Of a DNA stretch of 64,000 nucleotides, positions 6,899 through 16,277 are shown one piece after another. The translations under genes were made by a program, and so were the position numbers. Numbering within the stretch: the stretch's first letter is position 1; each line of letters opens with the position of its first letter. Source of the DNA: Acidimicrobiales bacterium (GTDB lineage: Bacteria > Actinomycetota > Acidimicrobiia > Acidimicrobiales > Poriferisodalaceae); assembly GCA_009843525.1 (NCBI GenBank), contig VYDH01000004.1, forward strand, positions 1 to 64,000, written 5' to 3'. The notes beneath the pieces are model-generated. The model was not told where the DNA came from, did not search any database, and saw only the letters and a program-made list of their open reading frames with translations.

Positions 6899-8735
6899 CG
6901 TGCGACGCTACTCCGGCCGTTCGCGCCTCCATGTTCAGGGCGCTGACGCAGGTGCGCTCCGGCAGATGCCAGAGCGCCCACGATGCGGCCGGTTCGTCGA
7001 CGAGGTGCCGGGCGTTCGTGCACCGCTGTGCCAGGTCATCGTGGGCAACGACCAGCTCGGAGCACAGTCGGTCGCCGTGGTCCAGCTCCACCCGTTCGTG
7101 GTCGATCCCGGGCAGCTCCAGGCGGTACAGCCACAGTGCGTACTCGGGTACCGACGCCCGGTCGTGGGCGAGACAGGTCAGGCCGTCGTCGACGGCGTCG
7201 GCCACGGTGCCTGCCGCGACCACCTGGTCTCGGGCGACGGCGCCCACATCGGCCAGGTGGCGGTGGTTCGAGACGGTCGCGACAGCTCCCAGCACGAGCA
7301 CGACCGTCACGAGCGCACCCATGGCGACGCCTGGGACGCTTGCCGCGTCCACGCGGGCAGCATCCGTTGCTGCGCCTGATGTCGGCGCTGGGGCTGATGC
7401 AACGATCTCTCCGTGGCCCACCGGTGCACGCCCGCGCAGCGCGACGGCGGCCAGCACCACGCCGAGCAGGGCCACGACAAGAGCCGCAACGGCCACCGCA
7501 CCCAAACGCTCATCGAACAAGGTCCATGCAGGACTGAACGACAGGGTCATGATGCGACGCGGCGCAGCGTCGTAGCCACCCGCAGAACCAACGACCACCG
7601 CGCACGCGATCACCGCCACGGCCGCACTCGCGCCCAGAAGTGACGATGCATTCGGTCGGCTCCGCCGGCGGGACGCGAGTTGTGCCAGCGTCACTGCAAC
7701 AAGCGGCACCGCCCACGGGTCGACATAACGCCCGTAGAGCAACGCGTCGGCCCGTGCGCTGCCTGTCAATGTCCAGCCGCCGAGCATCACGGCTCCGATC
7801 GCGCCAAGCGCCAAACAGAGCAACGCTGCCGTCAACGGATCGGGAATGCTGGCAGACCGATTGCGGGCCAGCCAGATGGCCGCACCGAGGCCGGCGACCA
7901 GGCCGATCAAGCCGAGCCCGGCCGAGCCCCCGCCCAAGGCCAGCAGCTGTCCCGACACGGTGGCGATCGGTTCGGCGCCACGATCCAGCTGCGCCGCTTC
8001 GCTCAGGCGCTCCGTCGGCCATGTGTCGGTGAGGGTCAGCGCCACTGCCGTCGCCGTGCCGCCGGCGGCCAGCCCCGCGCCGAGAGCGGCCCAGGCACGG
8101 CGGCCGATGCGGCACAGCAGCGCCGTCGCCACCACCGCCACCACCAGCACGATCATGCGGGCGTGCAGTGCCACGGCCAAGGTTGCGAACAACCCCGCAC
8201 GGGCCCACGCCCGCCGGCTCGCCGCGGAGCCGGCATGCAGCACGGCGAAGGCCACTGCGAGCGCCGCTACGAGCACGAACAGAGTGAGCAGAGTCTCGGG
8301 CCACGCGATGCGCGAGGCAGCCGACAGCGACGGGTGGACCGCCGCGATCAACCCGGCCGCACCCGCCACCCACCAGCGCCGCGAGCCCACCAAGCCGAGT
8401 CGACCGGCCACCACCACTGCGGCGGCCGCCGCCAGCGAGTTGACGACCAGCGCGAGGTAGTGCACCACCTCGCCCTGAGTGTCCAGCAGCGAGACCTGCG
8501 CTACGGCCACCAGCGGCGCTATCACCAGCCCATAACCCGGCTGGAACGGGATGCGGCCCAGCGCGAGCCCGTCGCCGCCGACCCATTGAGCGATGCCCAG
8601 GTATGCCGGCACATCGGGCACTGCCACCGGCCCGCCGGCCACGATGGCGATGCGCAGATGCACCGCCAGCAGGGCGAGCAGCACACCCATTCCCACTGCG
8701 GCCAATGCGAAGACCCGCGGCGCGTCACGCTCCAT
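6864..8735 (-). CDS. Polytopic membrane protein, glycosyltransferase-39/PMT-like
   Basis: 623 residues from the ATG at 8735. About ten or more hydrophobic segments run from the N-terminus to about residue 490, and the last 130 residues look soluble and contain several Cys and His. The first loop has DVPAYL and PFQPGYG, resembling the acidic first luminal loop of dolichyl-phosphate-mannose-type glycosyltransferases, which transfer sugars from polyprenyl phosphate on the outer face. This assignment rests on topology and loop position, not a strong signature. An in-frame start at 8849 would add 38 polar residues and collide with the divergent promoter. It is upstream of, and overlaps, the DUF3179 gene. 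Confidence 0.6.
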   Translation of the reverse strand: MERDAPRVFALAAVGMGVLLALLAVHLRIAIVAGGPVAVPDVPAYLGIAQWVGGDGLALGRIPFQPGYGLVIAPLVAVAQVSLLDTQGEVVHYLALVVNSLAAAAAVVVAGRLGLVGSRRWWVAGAAGLIAAVHPSLSAASRIAWPETLLTLFVLVAALAVAFAVLHAGSAASRRAWARAGLFATLAVALHARMIVLVVAVVATALLCRIGRRAWAALGAGLAAGGTATAVALTLTDTWPTERLSEAAQLDRGAEPIATVSGQLLALGGGSAGLGLIGLVAGLGAAIWLARNRSASIPDPLTAALLCLALGAIGAVMLGGWTLTGSARADALLYGRYVDPWAVPLVAVTLAQLASRRRSRPNASSLLGASAAVAVIACAVVVGSAGGYDAAPRRIMTLSFSPAWTLFDERLGAVAVAALVVALLGVVLAAVALRGRAPVGHGEIVASAPAPTSGAATDAARVDAASVPGVAMGALVTVVLVLGAVATVSNHRHLADVGAVARDQVVAAGTVADAVDDGLTCLAHDRASVPEYALWLYRLELPGIDHERVELDHGDRLCSELVVAHDDLAQRCTNARHLVDEPAASWALWHLPERTCVSALNMEARTAGVASHDGSHDSGIRSG

Positions 8736-8842
8736 CCCGCTGCGAAGGCTGTCACGAATTCCCGCGACGCGATGCACTCGCAAGCGCGAGAGCCCAGTGC
8801 CCCCGAGGCCGCACGGCCGGGACATCGCAACCGTCGGTTCAT

Positions 8843-8856
8843 CTAACATCGGTTAG
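8843..8856. promoter_or_regulatory. CTAAC-ATCG-GTTAG dyad before the monooxygenase gene
   Basis: A perfect 5-bp inverted repeat with a 4-base spacer lies 21 bases before the ATG at 8877, immediately followed by an unusually strong Shine-Dalgarno (GAGGAGGGG, 8862-8870). It may be an operator or overlap the promoter of the monooxygenase gene, or of the divergent membrane-protein gene. Its half-sites equal those of the iron-box dyad at 4516 but in reversed order and with different spacing, so the same regulator is not assumed. Confidence 0.35.
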
Positions 8857-8876
8857 GTTTCGAGGAGGGGCGGACC

Positions 8877-10796
8877 ATGGCAGACAGCCCGACCACAATG
8901 ACCTCGCACGCTCGTCCGGCGGTCAGCATCGACCCGGAGACGGGTCGCAAGATCTTCAACACCCGAGCGGCGAAGGCGTCAGAGAAGATCGACGGCGTGG
9001 GCTACTCGGTCAACGCAGATGAGCATCTGAAGGAACTGCCTCCGCCCCCGCCCGGTGCCGTGTTCAACGCCGAAGAGCAGGCCAAGTACCGCGACTTCAA
9101 GGAAGCGCGCCGGGGCGCCGCCGACTACATGGCCATGGAAGGCGAGTTCAAGCGCTATCTCGACGACGTCTATTCCGAGCCGCCGATCGAGCGCGAAGCG
9201 CTCGACGACGAGTGCGAGGTGCTGTGCATCGGCGCCGGATTCGCCGGGTTATTGCTGTGGCACAAGCTGAGCAGTGCCGGCTTCACCGACGTGCGCTTCT
9301 GCGAGAAGGGCGGCGACGTCGGCGGCACCTGGTACTGGAATCGCTACCCGGGAATCGCCTGCGACGTGGAGTCGTACAGCTACCTGCCGCTGCTCGAGGA
9401 GATGAAGTACATCCCGACGATGAAGTTCGCCTCAGGCTTCGAGATTCTCGAGTACTGCCAGGCGATGGCCGACAGATTCGGCTTCTACGACCACTGCCTG
9501 TTCCACACCACCGTCGACTCCACGGTGTGGGACGAGGAGACCGGACGCTGGACCGTCTACACCGATCGCGGCGACGCCATGAAGGCCCGCTACGTGATCT
9601 TGGCGAACGGCATCCTGACCAGCCCGAAACTGGCCCGCATCGACGGCATGGCCAGCTTCGCGGGCGAGTCGTTCCATACCTCGCGCTGGGACTACAACAT
9701 CGACCTCGAAGGCAAGCGGGTGGGCATCATCGGCACCGGCGCCACCGCCGTGCAGGTCATCCCCGAGATCGCCAAGGTGGTCGGCGAGCTGTACGTGTTC
9801 CAGCGGACGCCGTCGTCGATCGACGTGCGCGACCAGCGGGAGACCGACCCCGAGGAGATCGCCGAGTGGTCGAAGGAGCCCGGTTGGGCGCGGGCCCGTC
9901 GCAAACGGTTCTCGCGCATCTCGTCTGGCCGCACCGCGATCAAGGCCAACGACGACTACCTGGCCGGCCGGGTCGACGACTTCAAAGAACGAAAGCAACA
10001 TGCCCGCAAGCTCTCGCCCGACGAGCTGGTGCAGAAGCAGCTCAACACCAACTTCCGGATCATGGAGCAGATCCGGGCCCGGGTGGACGCCATCGTGGAC
10101 GACCCGGCCACCGCCGAGGCGCTGAAGCCGTACTACCCCTACGGCTGCAAGCGCCCCACCTTCCACGACGAGTACCTGCCCACGTTCAACATGCCGCACG
10201 TGCACCTGGTGGACACCGCCCCGATGGGCGTGCAGGAGATCAACGAGCGGGGCGTGGTGCACGAGGGCATCGAGTACCCGCTGGACGTGCTGATCTACGC
10301 CACCGGCTTCCAGTGGATGGCGACCTCGACCTTCAACATGATCAGCGGCCGTGAGGGCGTGACGCTGAGCGAGAAGTGGCAGACCGAGGGCACGCGGACC
10401 TTCCTGGGACTGCACAGCCACGGCTTCCCGAACCTGTTCATCGTGTCGGGTCCCCAAGGCGGCGGCGGCAGCTTCAACTTCACCGACGCCATCGACACCC
10501 ACGGCGACTACATCATCTGGATGCTCACCGAGATGCGCGACAAGGCGTGGAACGTGGTGGACATCACCGAGGACTCAGAGGTGAACTACGCCGAGCACTG
10601 CCGGGTCGCCGACATCACCACCGCCCCGCTGCGCGACTGCCTCTCGTACTACAACGGCCACGGCGACGCTCAGCCCGGGAGCCTGGCGTACTACGGCGGC
10701 GGCTACTGGCACAAGTGGCGGATCGCCGCGCAGGAGTCGCTCGACCCGTACCTGTTCGAGTTCAAGCCCGACCAGGTACCCCAGCCCGCCGGCTAG
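8877..10796 (+). CDS. Baeyer-Villiger-type flavin monooxygenase
   Basis: 639 residues. The first FAD Rossmann motif GAGFAGL begins near residue 119, followed by [15 protein letters not shown], highly typical of cyclohexanone/phenylacetone monooxygenases. The Baeyer-Villiger fingerprint FxGxxxHxxxW appears as [12 protein letters not shown] at about 261-272 (the last position is D where P is common). A second nucleotide-binding motif GTGATA lies near 285. Such enzymes use FAD, NADPH and oxygen to insert oxygen beside a ketone. The N-terminal 110-residue extension is longer than in cyclohexanone monooxygenase and resembles longer family members. The ATG at 8877 has a GAGGAGGGG ribosome site. It stands alone on its strand; the substrate cannot be inferred. 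Confidence 0.9.
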   Translation: MADSPTTMTSHARPAVSIDPETGRKIFNTRAAKASEKIDGVGYSVNADEHLKELPPPPPGAVFNAEEQAKYRDFKEARRGAADYMAMEGEFKRYLDDVYSEPPIEREALDDECEVLCIGAGFAGLLLWHKLSSAGFTDVRFCEKGGDVGGTWYWNRYPGIACDVESYSYLPLLEEMKYIPTMKFASGFEILEYCQAMADRFGFYDHCLFHTTVDSTVWDEETGRWTVYTDRGDAMKARYVILANGILTSPKLARIDGMASFAGESFHTSRWDYNIDLEGKRVGIIGTGATAVQVIPEIAKVVGELYVFQRTPSSIDVRDQRETDPEEIAEWSKEPGWARARRKRFSRISSGRTAIKANDDYLAGRVDDFKERKQHARKLSPDELVQKQLNTNFRIMEQIRARVDAIVDDPATAEALKPYYPYGCKRPTFHDEYLPTFNMPHVHLVDTAPMGVQEINERGVVHEGIEYPLDVLIYATGFQWMATSTFNMISGREGVTLSEKWQTEGTRTFLGLHSHGFPNLFIVSGPQGGGGSFNFTDAIDTHGDYIIWMLTEMRDKAWNVVDITEDSEVNYAEHCRVADITTAPLRDCLSYYNGHGDAQPGSLAYYGGGYWHKWRIAAQESLDPYLFEFKPDQVPQPAG

Positions 10797-10867
10797 CTGC
10801 CCGCCGACCGGGTCGACCGCCGGCGGAACTCGGTTCTCCGCGGCGGCACCTCAGCTGATGCGGCGGG

Positions 10868-11683
10868 TCAGCGGTTGGACCACTTCACCTGGCGGCGTTC
10901 CAGGAACGAGGCCATGGCCTCGCGGCTGTCCTCGGTCAGCGACGACATAATCTGCGTGCGGTTCTCGAGGTCGATGCCGGCGCGCAAGCTGCCGATCTCG
11001 AGGTTCGACCACATGACTTCCTTGGTCATCCATACGCCGAAGGGGCTGTTGGCGGCGATCTCGGCCGCGACGCCGAGGCAGGTGTCCATGAGGTCGTCGT
11101 CGGGCACGACGGCGCTGACGAGCCCGATGCGGTCGGCTTCGGCGGCGTCGATGACCCTGCCGGTGAGCATCAGCTCCCAGGCCCGGGAGGCGCCGATGAG
11201 GCGGGGCAGCATCCAGCTCACGCCGATGTCGCAGCCCGAGATGCCGAGCCGTACGAACGCGGTGCCGAACTTGGCGCGCTCTGCGCAGTAGCGGATGTCG
11301 GAGGCGCAGGCGAGCGCGAATCCGCCGCCCGCTGCCGCCCCGTTGATGGCGGCGATGATCGGCTGGCGCACGTCGCGCATGTGGTGCACGAGCTCGGCGA
11401 TCTCCTGCTGCACGGCCATGCCGCGCTGGGGCGCGCCTAGGTCTTCGGTCCCCGGCACGCCGCCGAACCCGGTGAGGTCGAGTCCGGCGCAGAAACCGCG
11501 GCCGGCACCGGTCAGCACGACCGCACGAGTGTCGTGGTCGGCGTCGACGGCGCTCAGCGCGTTGTGCAAGTCGGCCACGAGCCCGTGGGTGAGGGCGTTC
11601 AGCCGCTCGGGTCGGTCCAGGGTGATGCGCGTCACGCCTTCGGCGGGCGTGTCGATGCTCAGGTTCTCGTAGGTGTCGGACAT
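10868..11683 (-). CDS. Enoyl-CoA hydratase/isomerase (crotonase) family protein
   Basis: 271 residues, normal crotonase length. The oxyanion-hole segment AINGAAAGGGFALACASDIRY, GAGRGFCAGLDL and the C-terminal EADRIGLVSAVVP are all typical. The ATG at 11683 is preceded by AGAGGA at good spacing; reading further upstream gives non-homologous sequence crossing the divergent promoter. Likely acts in fatty-acid or related CoA-ester metabolism. It is convergent with the monooxygenase gene and divergent from the MttB-like gene. Confidence 0.9.
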   Translation of the reverse strand: MSDTYENLSIDTPAEGVTRITLDRPERLNALTHGLVADLHNALSAVDADHDTRAVVLTGAGRGFCAGLDLTGFGGVPGTEDLGAPQRGMAVQQEIAELVHHMRDVRQPIIAAINGAAAGGGFALACASDIRYCAERAKFGTAFVRLGISGCDIGVSWMLPRLIGASRAWELMLTGRVIDAAEADRIGLVSAVVPDDDLMDTCLGVAAEIAANSPFGVWMTKEVMWSNLEIGSLRAGIDLENRTQIMSSLTEDSREAMASFLERRQVKWSNR

Positions 11684-11909
11684 CTCGGCATCCTCTCGCT
11701 GGCGTATGCGGTGCGGCGACAGCACAGTAGCCAGCGGCGTCGAGGCACCCTCGGGCGCGTCGAATAGGGCCTGAGTGGCTTGCGTCAGCGACCGTGCGGA
11801 TGGCTGCGCGGACCAGATCTGCTGACGTCTGGCGGGATGGCAGACAATTGATTCGGGGCGGTGCCCGTGGCGGCCGCGGCGGTCGCGCGGTGCAGCCCAC
11901 AATGTGCCG

Positions 11910-13487
11910 ATGGCGAACGGCAGCGGCGGGAACTGCAGCAGCGGCACCCGCGGTGGGCGACGGGGGCGGTCGAGCCGGGTCGCGGCACGCACCGCAGGCC
12001 CGATGCCGTCTGCGGAGCAGTCGACGCCGCGGCGCCGCATCCCGCCCTATGAGCTGCTGGACGAAGCTGCGCTGGCACGCCTGGAAGCGCATGCCGATTG
12101 GATCCTCGACGAGATCGGCGTCGAGTTCCGCGGAGATGACGAGGCGCTGGAGCTGTTCCGGGCGGCTGGGGCGCGGGTCGACGGCGTGCGGGTGCGCTTC
12201 GAGCCCGGTCTGGCTCGAGAGCTCTGCTCCACCGCGCCGAGCCGGTTCGCTCTGTGGGGCCGCGACGGACGGCGCGTCGAGATCGGCGGCGACCACGTCG
12301 TGTTCACGCCCGTATACGGGCCGCCGTTCGTCACCGATCTGGACGGCGGCCGGCGCTATGCCACCATCGCCGATTTCGATAACTTCGTGAAGCTCACCTG
12401 GATGTCGCCGTGGTTGGCTCATGGCAGCGGCACGGTGTGCGAGCCGGTGGATGTCCCGGTCAACAAGCGCCACCTGGACATGGTGGACGCCCATCTGCGC
12501 TGGTCGGCCAAGCCGTTCATGGGCGCCGTGACGGCGCCAGAGCGGGCCGAGGACTCGGTCGCGATGGCGCGCATCGTGTTCGACGCAGCTTTCGGCGCCG
12601 ATTTCATGGAAACGCACTGCGTCATCCAGGGCAACGTGAACGTCAACTCGCCGCTGGTGTGGGACGACACCATGAGCGGCGCGCTGAAGACCTACGCCCG
12701 GGCGAACCAGGGCTGCCTCATCTCGCCGTTCATCATCGGCGGTGGCATGGGCCCGGTCACCCAGCCGGCGCTGATCGCTCAGGCCCATGCCGAGGCAATG
12801 ACCGGAATTGCGCTGACCCAGCTGGTGCGGCCCGGCTCACCGATGATCTACGGCAACTTCCTGACCACCATGGATCTGCGCTCGGGTGCGCCCACGTTCG
12901 GCACTGCCGAATCGACGCTGGCCACCTATGCAATCGGGCAGCTTGCCCGGCGGCTCGGCATGCCCTTCCGCTGCGGCGGCCACTACACGGCCTCGAAGAT
13001 CGCCGATGCGCAAGCCATGCAGGAATCGGCCGATGCGATGACGCCCGGACTGCTGGCCGGTGCGAACTTCATCCTGCAGGCCGCCGGCTGGCTCGAGGGC
13101 GGCCTGAGTGTCGGGTACGAGAAGTTCGTGATGGACGCCGACCGCTGCGGCATGCTGCACCGCCTGCTGGAGGGCCTCACTGTTGACGATAACGAGCTTG
13201 GCGGGGCGGCGTTCAGCGAAGCCGGACCGGGCGGGAACTACCTAGCAACGGCGCACACCATGCAGAACTTCGAAACAGCCAACTTCGAGGCTGCGCTGTG
13301 TGACACGCGCTCGTTCGAGCAGTGGTCCGAGGAGGGCGCGCTCGACATGGCCCAGCGCGCCAACCACCAGTGGAAGCAGATGCTCGCCGATTATGAGCCT
13401 CCCCCGCCGCTCGATCCCGCCGCCGACCGCGAATTGGAGGCGTTCGTGGATGACCGCAAGGCAGCTGTCCCGGACGCCTGGTACTGA
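11910..13487 (+). CDS. MttB-family (trimethylamine / betaine-type) methyltransferase, non-pyrrolysine
   Basis: About 525 residues. It aligns in outline with the MttB superfamily: a basic Gly/Arg-rich N-terminus, then PPYELLDEAALARLEAHAD, DEIGVEFRGDDEAL and a TIM-barrel body. There is no in-frame TAG, so it is a non-pyrrolysine member like glycine-betaine methyltransferase MtgB, which moves a methyl group from a quaternary amine to a corrinoid protein. No corrinoid protein or its activator is encoded nearby, so partner and substrate are unknown. GTG 11904 and ATG 11910 are both possible starts; the later ATG 12003 would remove the conserved basic leader. Confidence 0.82.
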   Translation: MANGSGGNCSSGTRGGRRGRSSRVAARTAGPMPSAEQSTPRRRIPPYELLDEAALARLEAHADWILDEIGVEFRGDDEALELFRAAGARVDGVRVRFEPGLARELCSTAPSRFALWGRDGRRVEIGGDHVVFTPVYGPPFVTDLDGGRRYATIADFDNFVKLTWMSPWLAHGSGTVCEPVDVPVNKRHLDMVDAHLRWSAKPFMGAVTAPERAEDSVAMARIVFDAAFGADFMETHCVIQGNVNVNSPLVWDDTMSGALKTYARANQGCLISPFIIGGGMGPVTQPALIAQAHAEAMTGIALTQLVRPGSPMIYGNFLTTMDLRSGAPTFGTAESTLATYAIGQLARRLGMPFRCGGHYTASKIADAQAMQESADAMTPGLLAGANFILQAAGWLEGGLSVGYEKFVMDADRCGMLHRLLEGLTVDDNELGGAAFSEAGPGGNYLATAHTMQNFETANFEAALCDTRSFEQWSEEGALDMAQRANHQWKQMLADYEPPPPLDPAADRELEAFVDDRKAAVPDAWY

Positions 13488-13554
13488 GCCGTGCGAGCCC
13501 CATCTGGATTCGTGCCGCCCAACTAGCGTCCCGTAGCTGAGCAAGGAGCACGGT

Positions 13555-14610
13555 ATGGCGCAGTCGCTCAGGTTCGGGATCGTGCACGACTTCCGCTGCC
13601 CGCCGGGCAGCGACGTGACCATGCCGCAGGTGTATGCCGAGACGTTCGAGCAGGTGGTGCTGGCCGAGCAGCTCGGCCTGGAGCAGTGCTGGTTCACCGA
13701 GCACCACTTCATCGAAGACGGCTACCTGCCCAACTTCGTGCCGGTGGCGGGCGCGGCGGCGGCGCTGACCACCACGATGCGGTTCTCCACCGACATCTGC
13801 CTGATGCCGTTCCGCGACCCGGTGCGGCTGGCCGAGGATCTCGCCGTGCTCGACAACATCTCGGACGGGCGCATGGAGCTGGGCATCGGCATGGGCTACG
13901 CCGCGCACGAGTTCGCCGGGTTCGGCCTGCCGCTCAGCCGGCGGGTGTCGCTGACCGAGGAGGCCATCGAGATACTGCGGCTGGCGTGGTCGGGCGAACC
14001 GTTCAGCTACGAGGGCAAGCGCTACTCGTACCGCGACCTGCGGGTCACGCCCGACCCGGTGCAGCCCGGCGGTCCGCCGCTGTGGGTGGCGGCCACCAGC
14101 GAGGCGGGTGCGCTGCGGGCTGCCCGGTTCGACACCAACCTGCTGCCTCAGGGGCCGAAGGCCGCGGTGCTGGACCCGTGGAAGGAAGCGCTGGCGGCCG
14201 ACGGCCGGGACCCCGGCGACAAGCGGGTGGGGATCATCCGGGGCGTCTACGTGACCGACGGCCGGGACCCTGCCGACGACCCGACGTGGGAGGCAATCGC
14301 CGCCGCGGAGAAGTACCGGCGGGACGTGTACATCGGCATCATCAAGGCCAGCGCCGACCACAAGGCGACCGCCCGAGAGCGTGCCGCCAGCACGGGGCCG
14401 CGCCAGCCAGACCCGCTGAACCCACTGGTGTGGACCGTCGGCAACGCCGATCACTGCGTGGCCGAGCTGACCACGATGATCCGCGACCACGACGTGACCG
14501 ACCTAGTCACCTGGGGCGGCCCGCCCGGCCTTCCACCGTCGGTGATGAACGCCTCACTGGAGCGAATGGCCCGCGACGTCATTCCCAGAGTGCGCGCCGA
14601 TCTGGCCTAG
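13555..14610 (+). CDS. LLM-class flavin-dependent oxidoreductase
   Basis: 351 residues, luciferase-like monooxygenase fold. Seen are WFTEHHF near residue 45, the DNISDGRMELGIGMGYAAHEF segment, LPLSRR...EEAIEILRLAW and GGPPLWVAA, all characteristic of the LLM superfamily. Such enzymes use FMN or F420. The ATG at 13555 has AAGGAG at ideal spacing. It follows the MttB-like gene by 67 bases on the same strand and precedes a SnoaL-like gene, so the three may form one catabolic transcript. Substrate unknown. Confidence 0.88.
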   Translation: MAQSLRFGIVHDFRCPPGSDVTMPQVYAETFEQVVLAEQLGLEQCWFTEHHFIEDGYLPNFVPVAGAAAALTTTMRFSTDICLMPFRDPVRLAEDLAVLDNISDGRMELGIGMGYAAHEFAGFGLPLSRRVSLTEEAIEILRLAWSGEPFSYEGKRYSYRDLRVTPDPVQPGGPPLWVAATSEAGALRAARFDTNLLPQGPKAAVLDPWKEALAADGRDPGDKRVGIIRGVYVTDGRDPADDPTWEAIAAAEKYRRDVYIGIIKASADHKATARERAASTGPRQPDPLNPLVWTVGNADHCVAELTTMIRDHDVTDLVTWGGPPGLPPSVMNASLERMARDVIPRVRADLA

Positions 14611-14722
14611 CGGCTGAGTTCGTCATGGCGCGCTGGGCTTGGAGCGCAGCGGTATGCCTCGGTGCCAGCGTCACCGGCCTTACGCCCGGCCAGCGGCGCG
14701 GGCGGTGCCGTAGGGTCGGGCT

Positions 14723-15115
14723 ATGGACATTGCTGACCGTCTGGAACTGCACGAGCTGCCGGGCCGCTACGGCGACATCATCGACGACCGCGACTGGGAC
14801 CGGCTGGGGACGATCTTCACCGACGATGCGGTGTTCGATCTGACCGACCTGGGGGCGCCTCGGTTGGAAGGCCTGACGGCGATCCGGGACTTCATGGCAG
14901 ATGAGGCCGAGCATCCCCGGACGCACACGATGACCAACATCTACGTCAACGAGACGGCTGATGGGGTGGAATTGAAGTTCCGCATTCTGGCGCTGCTCGG
15001 CGGCGGCAAGGTCGGCACCGCCTCGTATCGCGATCTGGTGGTGAAGACCCCCGACGGCTGGCGTGTGCAGGACCGCATGCTGAAGCGCCGTCGCACGCAG
15101 GTGTACCCCGACTGA
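14723..15115 (+). CDS. SnoaL-like / NTF2-fold protein
   Basis: 130 residues. The sequence ADRLELHELPGRYGDIIDDRDWDRLGTIFTDDAVFDL is the typical first part of the SnoaL_4/NTF2-like fold, and the C-terminal GWRVQDRMLKRRR completes the cone-shaped sheet. Family members are small-molecule isomerases, dehydratases or binding proteins; no specific substrate is suggested. It is last on the plus strand before the truncated genes at 15.1-15.8 kb. A short inverted repeat GGCCC-TGATTC-GGGCC (15125-15140) follows its stop and could be a weak terminator. Confidence 0.8.
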   Translation: MDIADRLELHELPGRYGDIIDDRDWDRLGTIFTDDAVFDLTDLGAPRLEGLTAIRDFMADEAEHPRTHTMTNIYVNETADGVELKFRILALLGGGKVGTASYRDLVVKTPDGWRVQDRMLKRRRTQVYPD

Positions 15116-15161
15116 GTTGTCCCGGGCCCTGATTCGGGCCAGCAGGAAGACAGTCGAGGCG

Positions 15162-15692
15162 TCAGTCGGTCGCGGGAGCTTGGCTGTCGAGCCAGGCGCG
15201 CCAGCTGGCGTCGTCGCGCTCGGCTGCGGCTGCGCCGTCGGGGCCGTAGAGGTACAGCCAGACCGAGACCATGGTGAATCCGCCGTCGTCCTCGGAGGTT
15301 AGGAACCCGGTGCCGGGCGCGGGGGTGTCGAGCAGCAGGCTGATGCGGCGAGGGCCGGTCTCGATGACGGTGCCGCCCAGCTTGGTGTCGTCGCCGGCGG
15401 CAACGTCGAGCCGGTCGCCGACCGCTGGCATCTGGTTGATGCCGAGCCCGCCGGCGAGAATCTCCCACCCCTCCTCGGGCGTGACCGGCCACATCACCAT
15501 CGGCAGCGCTGAGGTGGCGGTCTGGCCGGCGAAGTGCTCAAGGTGGAGCTGCAGGTTGGCCATGAACAGCTTCCAGCCGTCCACCATGGCGTCGTACTGC
15601 GGGTCGCCGTCGCCGAAGCCGGCGTTGTGCAGGCGCACGGTGCAGGTGTTGTCGTCGTGCGGCTCGACGGTCCACCGGTTGACCTCATCTCG
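15162..15692 (-). pseudogene. SRPBCC/AHSA1-domain protein, 5'-truncated
   Basis: The frame encodes the last part of a Bet v1/AHSA1-fold protein: RWTVEPHDDNTCTVRL, GDPQYDAMVDGWKLFMANL and a further 100 residues typical of this family's C-terminal half. The first two thirds of the domain are missing. Going upstream, the frame hits a TAG at 15702-15704 without reaching the normal N-terminus. A GTG at 15638 could allow a 158-residue product, but it would lack the core fold. The cut coincides with the 3' remnant of a QueC-like gene on the other strand, so this is read as a gene broken by rearrangement. Confidence 0.7.
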
Positions 15693-15824
15693 AACTGTGG
15701 CCTACCTGAGTCAATAGTGCAACAGACGCATTCCTGCCACACTGCCAACGAGGCCTGTGGCACCTGTGCCGGGTGCATTCGCCGAGACGAAATCCTGCGT
15801 CAGGTCTACGACACAACCGACTGA
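15681..15824 (+). pseudogene. QueC-like zinc-site remnant (C-terminal 47 codons)
   Basis: The plus-strand frame ending at 15824 encodes LISNCGLPES, then SCHTANEACGTCAGC and IRRDEIL. C-x6-C-x2-C-x2-C followed by an Arg is the C-terminal zinc-binding signature of QueC-family 7-cyano-7-deazaguanine synthases and their defence-associated relatives. No ATP-pyrophosphatase PP-loop or other QueC sequence lies upstream, where the DNA belongs to the antisense SRPBCC gene. It therefore appears to be the 3' end of a QueC-like gene joined to the broken SRPBCC gene. The match is short, so the family call is moderate. Confidence 0.5.
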
Positions 15825-15919
15825 AGGGACAGCGTTGATCGGCCATCGCGGCCTTGGCTAGGGCTCGTAACGGAGCAGCGCCGCGAGTACGGCCGACTCG
15901 CTAGACGACCCAAGCCCAT

Positions 15920-15979
15920 CTGAAACAGCCGCTGATGGGGGCGGCAGAGTCTTGGCCCTTGGTCCTGACAGGCCACGCC
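15920..15979 (+). repeat. Diverged direct repeat, copy 1
   Basis: Begins CTGAAACAGCCGC and ends CAGGCCACGC; aligned by eye at roughly 70% identity with the copy at 16278-16337. Both lie in the non-coding spacer, about 360 bases apart. Confidence 0.4.
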
Positions 15980-16164
15980 CTTCGACTTGACCCGGCAGGC
16001 GCTTCGAATTCTCGCTCGACTCGCAAGCTGGGGCCCAGCTATGCGGCGCCATGCAGCGGAGACCAACGTTGATTCTCCACCATCTCGTCCAATGCCCGTT
16101 GGAATCCGTGCTCAGCGACAACGACGGACGAACTTCGCAAGTCACAGGCCCGACAGAAACGCAA

Positions 16165-16184
16165 GGGCCCGCCGAAGCGGGCCC
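16165..16184 (-). terminator. Strong hairpin, likely minus-strand terminator
   Basis: An 8-bp perfect GC stem (GGGCCCGC / GCGGGCCC) with loop CGAA, which reads TTCG on the minus strand, an extra-stable tetraloop. On the minus strand the stem is followed by CTTGCGTTTCTG, a degenerate U-rich tail, so it would end leftward transcription. No minus-strand gene is recognised immediately upstream. Confidence 0.45.
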
Positions 16185-16188
16185 CGCA

Positions 16189-16210
16189 CCCAGCCACCGA
16201 AGCGGCTGGG
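16189..16210. other. Second hairpin, 4 bases from the first
   Basis: CCCAGCC - ACCGAAGC - GGCTGGG is a perfect 7-bp stem directly after the hairpin at 16165-16184. Tandem hairpins in an intergenic stretch may belong to a structured RNA or to a mobile-element end. Confidence 0.35.
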
Positions 16211-16277
16211 GGGATCTGCTGTCAGGCTAAGGCGGCGCTGCATGCGCGACCTACTCGCTCGACGACTGAACGTCCCA

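Noticed and set aside
10851..12788. Minus-strand 645-codon frame across the crotonase and MttB-like genes
   Set aside because: It is in the wrong frame for the crotonase gene and antisense to MttB; no family motifs.
11910..13487. Pyrrolysine-containing MttB
   Set aside because: The gene has no in-frame TAG, so a pyrrolysine residue is not encoded.
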